Positions 22,130 to 33,638 of a DNA stretch of 64,000 nucleotides are shown here, in pieces. The DNA lies in contig CAHIKZ030005580.1 of assembly GCA_903632075.3 (NCBI GenBank), positions 1,485,001 to 1,549,000 on the forward strand, given 5' to 3'. Made by a program: the position numbers and the translations under genes. The DNA is from Acanthosepion pharaonis. Lineage: Eukaryota > Mollusca > Cephalopoda > Sepiida > Sepiidae. The notes below the pieces were generated by a model that saw only the letters and a list, made by a program, of their open reading frames with translations, made no database searches and was not told where the DNA came from. Position 1 is the stretch's first letter. Every line of letters starts with the position of its first letter.

Positions 22130-22865
22130 AACCCAGTCCTGGGTATGACGATAAACTACATCCAACAGCAAGTCCTTTGATCAGGAACTTTTTCCAAGCG
22201 GAGAACCACATCTTAATTGCTGGTTTTACCAGGTCCAACCTGACGCGGGATGGTAACACTTGTCAGGGTATCAGCTATGTGCTAATAGTTGACACCCCAA
22301 AAGACAATATTGGAAAATATAAAAAATAGGTTTTATAACCAGTAATACTTTTTTTGAAAAATTATTACCAGCAGTCCATTTTTGAAAAAAAAAAATATTA
22401 CCAGCAATACAATTTTGAAAAAAAAAATATTACCAGCAATACATTTTTGAAAAAAAAATATTACCAGCAATACATTTTGAAAAAAAAATATTACCAGCAA
22501 TACATTTTTGAAAAAAAAAATATTACCAGCAATACATTTTTGAAAAAAAATATTACCAGCAATACATTTTGAAAAAAAAATATTACCAGCAATACATTTT
22601 TGAAAAAAAATATTACCAGCAATACATTTTTGAAAAAAAATATTACCAGCAATACATTTTTGAAAAAAAAATATTACCACTAATACATTTTGGGAAAAAA
22701 AAATTACCAGCAATATATTTTTGAAAAAAAAATAAAGACATATTACCAGCAATACATTTTTGAAAAAAAAATATTACCAGCAATACATTTTTTAAGAAAA
22801 AAAACATTACCAAAAATAAAAATTTTGTCGCATTAAATAACCCATAGAGGTCGATAAGCCGTAAA
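22130..22865 (+). repeat. Composite minisatellite element, copy 3 (best preserved)
   Basis: Anchor at 22133-22300 (GGGTATGACGATAAACTACA, TGATCAGGA, CCAACCTGACGCGGGATGGT), minisatellite at 22340-22815, terminal box at 22829-22862 (GCATTAAATAACCCATAGAG ... AAGCCG). All three parts are in the same orientation as copies at 14.6, 49.5 and 63.5 kb. Confidence 0.85.
22340..22815 (+). repeat. Minisatellite, unit about 29-30 bp, about 15 copies
   Basis: Tandem units of TATTACCAGCAATACATTTT followed by GA-rich/A8-type runs. Length differences between units are mostly in the A run. Frames across it are composition artefacts. Confidence 0.95.
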
Positions 22866-23124
22866 ACAAAACAAACCTAAACACATAACCTATCTAAGGA
22901 GCCTGTGTAAACAGTTGGTGGAACCGGGTACAGGAGAGTTATAACAAAGGCAAAGATTACTAAGGGATACAAATTATACGAAATTGTTGGGAGCCATGAT
23001 CACCAAATTTCTAAAGCTACATAAAAAACGAACAAGACGTAGGCATGATTTATTCTTTTAACTGAAAAATCATATATGTACTATTTTCTATCAGATTGCT
23101 ATACAATAACGGGTCTTGGGCATC

Positions 23125-23245
23125 TTGGCGTGGTGTACTGATTAGCTAACTTGTCTTGCTAGAACAGTTACTACTGAAAAGTGAGTTTGATCCTCACTGG
23201 ATGCCCCATACTTTCGCCCTTGTGCCACATCTAAGCTACGCTTAT
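23125..23245 (+). mobile_element. tRNA-derived SINE, family 1, copy 1
   Basis: tRNA-like head with A box (GGTGTACTGATTAGCTAAC) and T arm/B box GAGTTTGATCCTCACTGG, followed by GATGCCCCATACTTT and TTGTGCCACATCTAAGCTAC. Copies on the minus strand are at 26335-26440 and 62888-63007. Octopus tRNA-derived SINEs are well known; the exact family name is not assigned. Confidence 0.75.
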
Positions 23246-23635
23246 AAAATCTCTACAATAACTGGTCGATTAGGTTGAGAAACTTTAAAACAACGTAACA
23301 GAACACTCAGAAAAAGACAAATAAAATTGCTATGGTAAAACATAAAAAAAGAAGTCTTAAAAAAATCAGCCAATCACAGGATATACTGAAGTGGCACTGT
23401 TGAAAACAGATCACAAACGAGCTTCTATAAATAGAGTGATGGCAAAAACACAAAATTTACTGAGATCCACAAAGTACAGAACATTATGGGCAGCCATCAT
23501 TGCTAACACCCTACAAGTACATAGAAAGAGAACACAACGCAAGCATCATATGTTTTCTTAATTGGTAAGGTATATGTTGCAACCTGTAGATGCTTACTGA
23601 ATGAGGAATAAACAAAATCGAGGTTGGAAAATGAA

Positions 23636-23785
23636 ATGGTAATGTTTATAACATCAACAAAATACAATGCTCGTCAGCGGCGGGAAGTACGTAAACCACT
23701 ACTAGTGGTGGACTACATAGACACCCTATTGCACCCCACCATTTATAACTGTCTAACGAAATTATGACGATTGGGATACACACAT
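23636..23785 (-). repeat. Dispersed repeat E, copy 1
   Basis: Minus orientation: CCACCACTAGTAGTGG, TTTACGTACTTCCCGCCGCT, then GTTGATGTTATAAACATTAC. Other copies are at 24092-24180, 28010-28175 (minus) and 35195-35312. Confidence 0.65.
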
Positions 23786-23941
23786 TAGTGTTTATAGGTA
23801 CGGTATATAAGTATGTAGAGTTAGTATATGAGACTGCCGTAAAATAAGGGTTCGCTTTGATCAAAGAAGTTTAAATCATGGTAACACAATGTAAGCAACA
23901 TTTAAATAGAGATAATGCAGCCAGCGATTTGGCAATAAAGT

Positions 23942-24340
23942 TTAAAGAATCGTCATAGAACAATCAGAAATGGACAGCATAAATCTTTAGGACACGTAAT
24001 GAGGAAAGAGGGCTTAGAAAATCTGACTCCCACAATGCATATTGAAGGAAAGATGGTGAGAGAAAAACAGCACAGCGTACCGCGTGTAACAGCAAAACTG
24101 AAGTCCACCACCAGCATTGGTTTATCTACTTCACGCCGCTGCCGTGTATTGTATTTTGTTGATGTTATAAAGATCACCATTTCGTTTTCCGACCTCCGTT
24201 TTATTTATTCCTCTTTCAGTAACCTTTCTAACTTACAAAAGATAGCAAAAAGACAAAATTTACTGAGAGCTACAAAGTTTAAGAAATTGTGGAGAGCCAT
24301 GATCGCCAAAGTCCTTCAGGGATTAGAATACGAACACAAT
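23942..24340 (+). pseudogene. RTE-like LINE C-terminus, interrupted by repeat E
   Basis: The frame at 23945-24090 reads SLGHVMRKEGLENL and HIEGKMVREKQ, equal to the end of the LINE ORF at 11530-11640. It is broken by a roughly 90-bp piece of repeat E (24092-24180). After about 24230, LQKIAKRQNLLRATKF-KLWRAMIAKVLQG gives the ORF end. Order and orientation are preserved across the interruption, which points to insertion of repeat E into an already resident LINE copy. Confidence 0.65.
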
Positions 24341-24646
24341 TTTTGTACTATTTTTTTTTATTGATAAAGCAATCTTGTAAGATTATATATCTACTTTTAG
24401 ATAATAACTGGTGGTTTTGAACCAGGAATTTAGAAACATCGTAACAGAACGTAATCATGTATGTATATAAAATTATAATAATGTTTTATTTTCTAAACAC
24501 GGCCATCACATTGTGGCCGTGTAGATAGTTGGTATTATTTACTGTTGGCATTTTATATTAAATATGCATCCATTAATCTCAGTCTTTATACTTACATATA
24601 ACAATCCATATATTAAGGTAAATGAAAAATAAAATGCATCCCTAAT

Positions 24647-24745
24647 AATGGCTAAATGTATAGCCAAAAGAGCTTGGATATATAAAACATTTGTACAGTT
24701 TTTATATAATTTATTGTCTGAAAAGAAATATGGCAGACAAGCAAG
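24647..24745 (+). repeat. Dispersed repeat C, decayed copy
   Basis: AATGGCTAAATG, ATAGCCAAAAGAGC, ATATAAAACATTTGTACAG and GTCTGAAAAGAAA match 4071-4160. Confidence 0.6.
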
Positions 24746-24820
24746 ATTTGATTAATTTTTTATTTAGTTTTTCCAGGATGCTTTCGTTTTGTAGTGGTAA
24801 GCGAGTACAGAACATTTCCA

Positions 24821-24826
<6 letters not shown>

Positions 24827-24889
<63 letters not shown>
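24827..24889. repeat. (AT)n microsatellite
   Basis: AT array of 63 bp. Confidence 0.97.
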
Positions 24890-24890
<1 letters not shown>

Positions 24891-24894
24891 GAAA

Positions 24895-25030
24895 TGGAAT
24901 AAGTCAGACAATTATTTTAATGTATTTATTGTTTATAAGTTATTATTTTATAGTTACAAATATTTAAGCAAATTATAATAAACAATATTAGCAACATTCA
25001 GGCCGGTAAATGTTGTTAATACTGTTTTGT
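24895..25030 (+). repeat. Pseudo-tRNA SINE family 2, flank fragment
   Basis: It has GTCAGACAATTATTTTAA, AATATTTAAGCAAAT and ATTCAGGCCGGTAAATGTTG, the non-tRNA parts of the family at 33.2 and 48 kb. The tRNA-like part is missing. Confidence 0.6.
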
Positions 25031-25054
25031 CGCCGGTGGTTGTTGCCGTCTTGT

Positions 25055-25056
<2 letters not shown>

Positions 25057-25115
<59 letters not shown>
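25057..25115. repeat. (AT)n microsatellite
   Basis: AT array of 59 bp. Confidence 0.97.
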
Positions 25116-25118
<3 letters not shown>

Positions 25119-25476
25119 CAGCGTGCGGCACCTTTTGGAAAGTGCCTGAAAACCATACAACGGGTTGACCCAAGCCTCGTGAGTGAAATTTTATAGACGG
25201 AACCCTTGAGGGCCGTCGATAGCTGTGCTAGCACGAAGTCAAAAGTCATCTTGGCCGAGGGCTTGAGCGTGCTGGCCTTGTTCAAATTATTGCTCACGGT
25301 AGGTAACACGCTTTTTCCCAGGAACTGTAAATTAAGTCTGCTCAATATAGTTGCATTATAAACCACAGGTGGACTCTGTCAGTGTTGAATAAGCACAAAT
25401 GCGTCTGAGAAAGCTTCTGCAATAGGAATTGGCTAGCCGCCCTAGTAGACGGATACCCTCGAATACGAATGGCCAG

Positions 25477-25477
<1 letters not shown>
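25116..25477. other. GC-richer unassigned island between two (AT)n arrays
   Basis: A 360-bp block of near-balanced composition, with a minus-strand frame through the whole block that contains no domain I know. It is probably an unrecognised mobile-element fragment. Confidence 0.3.

Positions 25478-25550
<73 letters not shown>
25478..25550. repeat. (AT)n microsatellite
   Basis: AT array of 73 bp. Confidence 0.97.
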
Positions 25551-25552
<2 letters not shown>

Positions 25553-26334
25553 ATATCAATGTCTCATGTAAAACAAGCAATTTTCGATAGTTTTTTTTTC
25601 TAAAATTAATGTAGAAATGTTTCAGATGGTTCGTAATGTTGTACTGAACATCAAAGGCAGTATTTTGGGCGTTTAAAATAGCTTGTTAATCGTAACAAAT
25701 CATTTTACTTTTATGTTAATAAATTTTCTAAAACTAACGTAATATATTTTTGTTCAATAATAGTTAACAAATAAAAAATGGAGTTGCTTTTGCCACAACT
25801 TTTATATTCGATAATACCAACTAAGTATATCTACCCAAATTCATTTTAGTGTTTGGCAATTTGGGAATAATATATTTTATGTCAGAATTAACTTCTCAAA
25901 CTTGTTCTATCATTCCCATCTGTGTATTGTATCCATCCGATTACTTTCGACTGTATTAATGCGCGCTATTAAAATTGTTGGTATTTCGTAATATAGCCTG
26001 TTTCAAATAATTATGCCTCCCTATATATGCATTATATAAGTTTTGATCAGGTTTTATGATTTTATTGTCTTGTTATTGAAGTAAAATGTGATTTCCTGGT
26101 TTTACATAAAAACTTCAGTCTGTAGTTTTATTATAAATGCAATAAATTTAATAAAACGCATTGAAACTAACTACAAATTGAACCCATGCTTTGTTTTGAC
26201 GTCTAAATCGATAGTTTAATCTTGACAAAAGTTGTTCAAAGCAAATTCTAGTTATTTACATTTATATGATTTGCGTAATAACTTCAGACTTCTACAAAAG
26301 CTATTTTTAGTTGATATTCGTATTTGAATAGACG
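25551..26334. other. Unassigned AT-rich DNA
   Basis: I see no supported feature. Confidence 0.5.
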
Positions 26335-26440
26335 CCCCGTAACTTAAATATGGCACAAGGCCGAATATATGGGACACCCAATGAGGATCGAATAGTAATT
26401 GATCGAGAGAAACGCGCTTGCTAACCATTACACCTTGTGG
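26335..26440 (-). mobile_element. tRNA-derived SINE, family 1, copy 2
   Basis: Minus strand: AAGGTGTAATGGTTAGCAAG head, a damaged B box (ATTCGATCCTCATTGGGTG), then TGTCCCATATATTCGGCC and TTGTGCCATA. Confidence 0.7.
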
Positions 26441-26445
26441 AAGTG

Positions 26446-26530
26446 CCCTCCAATATCAGTGATAGAGCATATATGTGTATAAAAGTAGACACTGTGGTCA
26501 ACACCGAGTGGCGATGGTCTGTTTCAAGCG
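26446..26530 (+). repeat. Dispersed repeat B, copy 5 (partial)
   Basis: AGTGCCCTCCAATATCAGTG, ATAGAGCATAT, GTCAACACCGAGTGGCGATG and GTCTGTTTCAAGC. Confidence 0.6.
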
Positions 26531-26662
26531 TGAAGACAGTCTTCAGGTTTTGTATTTTGTGTTTTATTCCTTACATTATGTGTAACAATATTTATTGTAT
26601 TGTCCTAACTGGTAACAGTTAATTTTTAAAATTATTCTGGTGGCTAATGAATAGATATAATT

Positions 26663-26664
<2 letters not shown>

Positions 26665-26708
<44 letters not shown>
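26665..26708. repeat. (AT)n microsatellite
   Basis: AT array of 44 bp. Confidence 0.97.
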
Positions 26709-26713
<5 letters not shown>

Positions 26714-26752
26714 ATTAATTGATTTAAAATATGTTTTTTTTTCGCTACACAG

Positions 26753-26756
<4 letters not shown>

Positions 26757-26798
<42 letters not shown>
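26757..26798. repeat. (AT)n microsatellite
   Basis: AT array of 42 bp. Confidence 0.97.
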
Positions 26799-26801
<3 letters not shown>

Positions 26802-26907
26802 TCAACATTTCGGTATCTTTAGGCGCTATGGACCAAAAAGATTTCCTAACGCTTTATTACTTATATATGAACGAACAGCCTTAATTCACTAATTCAACTT
26901 TGACTCA

Positions 26908-26911
<4 letters not shown>

Positions 26912-26966
<55 letters not shown>
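26912..26966. repeat. (AT)n microsatellite
   Basis: AT array of 55 bp. Confidence 0.97.
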
Positions 26967-26968
<2 letters not shown>

Positions 26969-28009
26969 GAGAAACCCGACTGTTTGACCGAACCCATACT
27001 CTTATCTCAGAATACATATATATGTTTGTCTCTGTGTACGCGCGACAGATCAAGTGAGACGGACACACAGACAGATAATATTAATGAGTGTGGATATGTT
27101 TTGCCTAACGGACCAACCCATTGAAATCATATCGTTGAAAATGATTATGGCGATTCTGTTATGGCGATTCTGTTCTATCTACTAGGTGAGATGGTAAATA
27201 CTTTTTGTCATGGTTAAATATCTTTGAACTTCTGTTTTTCTGTTTTGACCAGAAATTGCACTTACAGCCTATATAATTATTAATTAAATACATTTCACAT
27301 TGAAAATGTTTCCTTTTTTTAATTTTTTTCTACATTTTTTTTTTAATTTAACATTATCGACTATCGACTTGCGTGCACAGGAAACATCAAATAAAAAAAA
27401 ATAAAATAAAAATAAATAAATAGTCGTCTTCCATCTCTTTATTTTTATTTTTTCCTGGTTTGAAAGACGATTTTGTTGTCTTTGGCAAACAACTTTTTTT
27501 TTTTTCAGTTTCAGATTGCTAAATATTTCTCTTGGCTTATATTACAAGAGAAATTTAATTTAAAACAAAAAAGGAGCAACAAACATTTTGGTTAGAATTG
27601 AAATGTAACTTGATTTATTTGTTGATGAAAATCCAATACCACCATTTTTCAGTTAATGGAAAAAAAAAGTTTATATAAAATGTTCTGTGGCCATTTTGTC
27701 TGTAATGTCTGTAACATTCTATGTACTAGTTACCTGAAAAAAGGCCACAGAGCACAACATCGGGCTAACGTAAATATATATTTAAGTATGAAGGAGAAGG
27801 TCATATAAAAACGCAAACATTCCTTGCAATTATTCATAGATAGAAAATGGTTGTAAATATCGGAAAATTTAATTTATAAGTTTTTAAATTTAATTATATT
27901 TTTCATTAGACGTGTCTAGTTATACAGCCTAGCCAATTTTAGTTTCTACAGCTTTTGGCTTTGTTTTTGTTGTAACCTAGAAACTATAACTAAAAAAAGA
28001 GTTTGGACA

Positions 28010-28175
28010 TGAAATGGTAATCTTTATAACATCAACATAATACAAAACTCGCCAGCGGCGTGAAGTAGGTAAACCACTGTTAGCAGTGGACTACTGAGAC
28101 AGTATATTATCCCCCAACTAACAATAGTGTATAACGTAATTATGAGGATTGGGACATACCCATTTATTTTCACAG
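28010..28175 (-). repeat. Dispersed repeat E, copy 2
   Basis: The longest copy. On the minus strand: CCCAATCCTCATAATTACGT, GTCCACTGCTAACAGTGG, TTTACCTACTTCACGCCGCT and GTTGATGTTATAAAGATTAC. Confidence 0.65.
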
Positions 28176-28865
28176 GTAAGGTATGTAACAGTTTTATTAC
28201 TTTTATTATTATATATCTCACATTGTCAAAATAAATCTGCCAAGACAGGTGAACTGTTTAAGGAATTATACCTAAATATAATGTGGATAATCTAGAGAAT
28301 GAAGCGCTTATGTCAGGATAATTTTTTAATAGTTCCAGCCCAAGCAAGACGACAATGTCTCAAGAGCGCAGGGGGCTATAAGGAGAGATATTGAAAATGA
28401 ATGAAAACACTGAGAATGGGGAAAAAAATGAATAGTTTTCAAGCAGACAGAAGACGCATTTACATTTTTGATGATTGTAGTTATCAGGGAAGCAAGAAAT
28501 CAGAAGGAACCTCTCTAGGTGGGAAGTGCGAGACAAAAAAAAAAAAATTACAGTTAAGAAGGCCGTGTTTAACAGGCACATTTCCAGATCATTTTATACT
28601 AACGCGTGGTCCGACAGTTCTCTATACTCGACCCTACTCTGTTTCCCCTCCTCCTCATTTGTTTATTTATTTTTAAAAAAAAAGCATTAGGAAATCAAGT
28701 TAAAACATCAATTGAGCAGAATCATCTAAAGATACCGAAATTTTGAAACCTAGGTAGCGGAATCGGCTTGTCTCCTAATTTTTATAACTAAAACCTCTAC
28801 ATATTATGTTTTTTATACGTGTATGGAACACTTTTTAATACTACTGTTTCATGGTCTAATTTAAC

Positions 28866-28868
<3 letters not shown>

Positions 28869-28951
<83 letters not shown>
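28869..28951. repeat. (AT)n microsatellite
   Basis: AT array of 83 bp followed by three GATA units. Confidence 0.97.
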
Positions 28952-28953
<2 letters not shown>

Positions 28954-30600
28954 TAGATAGATTACGGCAAAAAGCAAAAAAATGCCTCAATATAAGTATA
29001 GTCTATTTTAAACCGTTCTTTACACGGCTATCGTCAGCTGCTAAGTGTTTGTCTCGGAGTATTGTTCTAAATTTATTTTCAAATCAGTCCTCCTCTAGTA
29101 AGCACCAGGTTAATGAGAGTTGGTTTGTACTAGCGATTGTTGTTGGCGTAAGGTATCTTATTCCAGGGGAAGTGGCCTGCCTTTGGAGTTTATTTATGGC
29201 CAGGATTTTTGTTTGTAGTTTAATAACAGTTCCTACTAGGTGGTGTTTTTTTTTTTTTTTTTTTTTATAAAGGACCCGGAGTTTGTTTTTCTGGGGTTCA
29301 TAGTAAATAGTTTTTGTACTACTAAGCGATGGCGGATTTAAACTTAAGTCGGTTTAGATTATTGTAATTTAGTTGAGTTATAGATTTATAGATTGTGGGT
29401 AATACCAAAGCACCCAATGGAATAAATCATGCTTATGCGTACATATCTTCTTACATACTTGTATATAAACTTACATGCCCATACATATATACCACTATAC
29501 GCACACATACACCCACACATATATACACATGTATTCTTATGCAATTTTGAATCTATTTCTATGTCTACATTTCGTGATTATTCCACTCCGTTGATTTAAT
29601 AGTTTGCATTGATCTTTATATTTTATTATCCTGATTTTTCTTCTAAACATAGCTTTCACCTATCCCTAAAACTATTGGAGGTGTTCGCGAAACCTAGAAT
29701 TTTCCAATTTAATGAAGATTCAGACCCTTTTCCTTCAATTCCCAAAAATTTTGGAAGAGCTGTTTGGTGTTTTAATTTTGGATTAATGAATGAGGGTCTA
29801 TGTGTAAAGGTTTTTTTTTTATTCTCTAGCAGAAATGCCGATGTAAATATTATGGTTTGTCGTATTTTCTTTAGGGGTAATGGTTGCCTGGTATACTACC
29901 CTAGTGGTTTTGCACTTGCTCTCTATTGGACAGTTTATTTAATTCTACAATTATATGGACTTTCTATGTTAGATTTTGATGAAATTCTTATGTGTGTTAA
30001 TAATTAGGTATATATTATCAGAGCAGGAGTAGCTAAGTTATTCTTGTTGAATATCTTTAGATGATTTTTTTGTTGTTGTGTTTAGTAATTAAGTTTAGGA
30101 TGTACTGAACGATGCCGATACTAGACAGTTTCCAGAAAGTGTAGGAGGGGGAGCAAATTCTTAAAATCATTTTTTAAATTTTATGTATATAAAATATTAT
30201 GTTACGTGCCCATTTTTGAAATTATTGTCGACTATACACAACATTATCAGAGAATAAGAACGATAACTATCATAAATTTAAAGCCACCATTCCAAAAATT
30301 AGATTACGGGGAATATTTGCCACAATTTTCATGATTACTGAGTACTTAAAAATTATATAAAAAGGGTGCTCACCCGTCATTTTCTTAAATTATGTTTTAA
30401 CAAATAAAGTCTACATAGAACAACAACAGAAATATCAACTCCTTTATCAGAACTTGTGACGTGACTGACGAGCAATGACAAGTACGTAATCACCGCTACT
30501 GTTTGTTTTAAAAATCCATTTCTCTGTTACTGTAAGCTTAAATAAATAATATTTTTAAAAATCAGATTAATTGTACTTTAAATCAGCGAATATTTTACAA
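28952..30600. other. Unassigned DNA
   Basis: It includes a T20-type run at 29247-29266 and a 132-codon frame at 29609-30007 with no recognisable domain and AT-driven composition. ATTATCAGAGCAG-GTAGCT near 30016 recurs at 55865. Confidence 0.45.
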
Positions 30601-30614
30601 ATAAAATTTAAGAA

Positions 30615-30860
30615 AAGTATATTTTATTTTTGGAAGATTTTTAATACAGAGAATTACATTGCGATGGAAGACGACTAAAAACGGCGCTAATCGGATATTA
30701 TAGAAAAAATCGATTCTAATCAATATAATTTCTCTTTTAAAAACTCCAGAGTATTTTGCTGACTGGAAATAGTAAAATTTATCCTTTGGCTTTCAATTAA
30801 TGCTAGAATGAAAGCTTCAAATATCTTTTTTCGTTTACAAGCATTCATTTTAAACCAAGT
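30615..30860 (+). repeat. Dispersed repeat D, copy 2
   Basis: Co-linear with 13566-13800 over about 240 bp, with roughly one change every four to five bases. Confidence 0.6.
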
Positions 30861-30892
30861 CATAACAAATTAGAGAAGATACCTACTTATGG

Positions 30893-30980
30893 TCAAAACT
30901 GATCAATATCATGGATAGAGCGTATGTAAATATAAATGTGGATACTGTAGTCAAAACCGAGTGGCGAGAGTCTGTCTAAT
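30893..30980 (+). repeat. Dispersed repeat B, copy 6 (partial)
   Basis: GATCAATATCATGGATAGAG, CGTATGTAAATATAAATGTG, GTCAAAACCGAGTGGCGAG and AGTCTGTCT. It runs directly into the Tc1 relic. Confidence 0.6.
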
Positions 30981-30999
30981 TTCTGAACAATATTTTAGC

Positions 31000-31605
31000 T
31001 CAAGATGGACTGGACAATTCATTGCAATAAGAAGAATAATGAAATCTGCAGACTATATAAAAATTCTGGATGAAGATCTACAACTATCAGCACAAAATAT
31101 TGATATTGGTCGGCGATTTACTTTCCAGCAAGACAATGATCTCAAATATGAATTATCTTTTTCTTCAGAAAAAGATAATTACAATTCTACCATGGAATTC
31201 AATGGATCCGGATTTGAATCCTATTGAAAATCTATGGCAAGAATTGAAACTTCGAATAAATCTTCAGTCACCAAAAAACTTTCAGGATTTAGAACGTGCT
31301 ACAATTGAAGAACGAAAGAAAATCCCAGAAAAGAATTTAGAAAGTGATTGCAGCAAGTTATAAAGATGAGAGTTCATGCTATTGACTATTAATATTGTGA
31401 AAATTATTCAATTTTTTCTATTTTTTAATCTGTACGAATAATTTTGTCTTTTCCTATTTTGCGCAATTCGCTTGTCAGTTTTGTTGTATTTAACCTATTG
31501 TCCTGAAAATTGAGTTTTATATTCCTTTTTGTGCCTATTAACATATAAAAACCCTATTATCATCCGTGCATTAGATGGGTTTACAAATAATTTCGTCTTT
31601 CACTG

Positions 31606-31607
<2 letters not shown>
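31000..31607 (+). pseudogene. Tc1-type transposon, 3' half with transposase relic and right TIR
   Basis: The transposase frame from about 31005 reads IMKSADYIKILDEDLQLS, then RRFTFQQDND, which carries the second catalytic Asp. A frame change near 31170 follows, then MDPDLNPIENLWQELKLRI with the catalytic Glu of the DD34E triad, then NFQDLERATIEE to a premature stop near 31363. The right end is intact: CTTTCACTG at 31597-31605 followed by TA, giving a terminal repeat that begins CAGTGAAAGACGAAATTATT on the opposite strand. The N-terminal half and left TIR are missing, and the left edge joins repeat B. It is not active. Confidence 0.8.

Positions 31608-31608
<1 letters not shown>

Positions 31609-31660
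<52 letters not shown>
31609..31660. repeat. (AT)n microsatellite
   Basis: AT array of 52 bp, starting at the TA target side of the Tc1 right end. Confidence 0.97.
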
Positions 31661-31663
<3 letters not shown>

Positions 31664-31697
31664 TAGAAAGCAGTATGTCAAGGTGGAAACGCGATTG

Positions 31698-31699
<2 letters not shown>

Positions 31700-31736
<37 letters not shown>
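31700..31736. repeat. (AT)n microsatellite
   Basis: AT array of 37 bp. Confidence 0.97.
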
Positions 31737-31739
<3 letters not shown>

Positions 31740-32251
31740 TTTAATAACTCATCTTTTGACAGGTATCACAGTTATTTTCGTCTTGGAATTTTGCTCGAAA
31801 TTATCTGAAATTGAGAAAAAAAATCTATGTCTGAGGATGGTAAATGTGTTTAGCGAAAGTACTTCTAAGGAATATGGACGGAAATTTTAACCCATTGTAC
31901 AATTAATAGTAAAAATGATCCTGTCGTTCAGCGAGTGGTCAGTGAGTTAATGCATTCTTAATCTGTTAGCGAAGAGAGTTCGCCATTAATTACATTAATT
32001 TTATTGATTTATACTTTAAATAGATATTTTACCATATTAATTAAGCTGCATTGTTTAATAATTTAAAAAAAAAAATTTTTCATTCTGCAGTAGAAAGAAA
32101 ATTCTGAAATCTTCGAAGACATTCCTCTAATTATTAGTCCGTGTAACGTCAACGGAAAAACAAAAACAAAAAAACATTTACCATAACAGAAATTGTGAAT
32201 TACAACACTACTACAATATAAAAAAAATCTAGCGATGCATTACTGCACGTT

Positions 32252-32371
<120 letters not shown>

Positions 32372-32379
32372 CTTTTTGA

Positions 32380-32640
32380 ACGTCAATCATCCATGAATCT
32401 CTCCCGTACATTCATGTCTGCTCATGGTAAATTCGACCTTGCTAAAAGATCGATCCTCTGTGGCGAAATCGGTAAAAGCACGTCAGGCTATATGACGGTT
32501 CCGTATAGCATACAGGTTCGAATCCTGTCGTTGGAAATATTTCTATGAAAATTTCTCGGACATTCAGGCCGGTAAATGATATTTAATACTGTTTATTATA
32601 AACAGAGAATTTGCTTAAATATGTGTATCTATATTTTGCG
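32380..32640 (+). mobile_element. Pseudo-tRNA SINE, family 2, copy 1
   Basis: tRNA-like body at 32454-32532 (TCCTCTGTGGCGAAATCGGT, T arm ACAGGTTCGAATCCTGT), followed by the family tail ACATTCAGGCCGGTAAATG, TTAATACTGTTTATTATAAA and CTTAAATATGTGTATCTATA. The hairpin at 32481-32497 is CGTCA/TGACG with a 7-nt GGCTATA loop, but position 33 is G where tRNAs have U. This is a SINE head, not a tRNA gene. Confidence 0.75.
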
Positions 32641-32913
32641 AACATCAGACAAACAGATTTATTTTTTAAAAATTGAATCTATTTATGTTAGTTTGTGTTT
32701 GATTATGTTTGCTGGTGGTGGGTGGAAATTCTCCCCATACGCTATAAGATATACATGTATACAGGTATAGACATTGTACTTCACACAAGCACAATCATAT
32801 AAACAATGCGAGATTATGTGCAGATATATATTTATCTTTTAGAGCATGCATATATATGGAATTGCAGTCCTATTTCGTAGTTGAGACTGTATGTAACGAA
32901 CTAACATCAATAC

Positions 32914-32916
<3 letters not shown>

Positions 32917-32979
<63 letters not shown>
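32917..32979. repeat. (AT)n microsatellite
   Basis: AT array of 63 bp. Confidence 0.97.
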
Positions 32980-32982
<3 letters not shown>

Positions 32983-33001
32983 GTTGGATAGATGTATGTT
33001 A

Positions 33002-33040
33002 GCTCTATCTCTGATATTGAGCGCTTTCTAATAAGTACCG
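33002..33040 (-). repeat. Dispersed repeat B, copy 7 (short)
   Basis: GCTCTATCTCTGATATTGAG followed by CGCTTT, directly after an (AT)n array and a linker of about 20 bp. Confidence 0.5.
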
Positions 33041-33097
33041 CGCATATAATATATAAATAATTACACATATATATATTTGTTTATATTTATATACACT

Positions 33098-33100
<3 letters not shown>

Positions 33101-33185
<85 letters not shown>
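33101..33185. repeat. (CA)n-(AT)n compound microsatellite
   Basis: About 48 bp of CA then 37 bp of AT. Confidence 0.97.
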
Positions 33186-33188
<3 letters not shown>

Positions 33189-33570
33189 TCAGTTTTATGT
33201 TTATACGTTCCTTTTATAGAAACAAATATTTAAATAAATGTTCTGTTTATAACAAACAGTATTAACGACATTTACCGGCCGGAATATCCGAGAAATTTTC
33301 ACAGAAAATATGCGTCCTGCGACAGGAGTCGAACCTGTATCCTCTACGGAACCGTCGTTAAAGTGCTTTTACCGATTGAGCCACAGGGGATCGTTTCGGT
33401 TAGCAAGGTCGATTTTACTGTTTTTAAACTACAATTCTCCATGATTTTCTCTCGTACATTCATATCTGCTCGATGCGTATCCAAATGCAAACAAATGCCG
33501 TCAAACTTTATGAAGTGGACAAAGTCCGACAATTATTTTAAAATATTTCTAATCTATAAGTATTTTTAAG
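33186..33570 (-). mobile_element. Pseudo-tRNA SINE, family 2, copy 2 (full length)
   Basis: On the minus strand: AATAATTGTCGGACTTTGTC, GATACGCATCGAGCAGATAT, CATGGAGAATTGTAGTTTAA and CGACCTTGCTAACC, then the tRNA-like body (33312-33391, T arm ACAGGTTCGACTCCTGT, acceptor-like 3' end CGCAGGAC). The tail has CGGCCGGTAAATGTCGTTAA and ACATTTATTTAAATATTTGT, running to the (AT)n array. Total about 385 bp. The nearest relative is 48100-48400 on the opposite strand. Confidence 0.8.
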
Positions 33571-33616
33571 ACATTTTTTTTCTATAAAAAACGTATAAAC
33601 ATTAAAAAACATCGTG

Positions 33617-33638
33617 TATATATATATATATATATATA
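33617..33638. repeat. (AT)n microsatellite
   Basis: Short AT array. Confidence 0.9.

Noticed and set aside
22333..22752. 139-codon frame with a regular repeat protein look
   Set aside because: It is the minisatellite read through; length changes in A runs shift frames between units.
29609..30007. 132-codon open frame as a host gene
   Set aside because: No recognised domain, AT-driven composition, no splice context, and overlap with low-information sequence.
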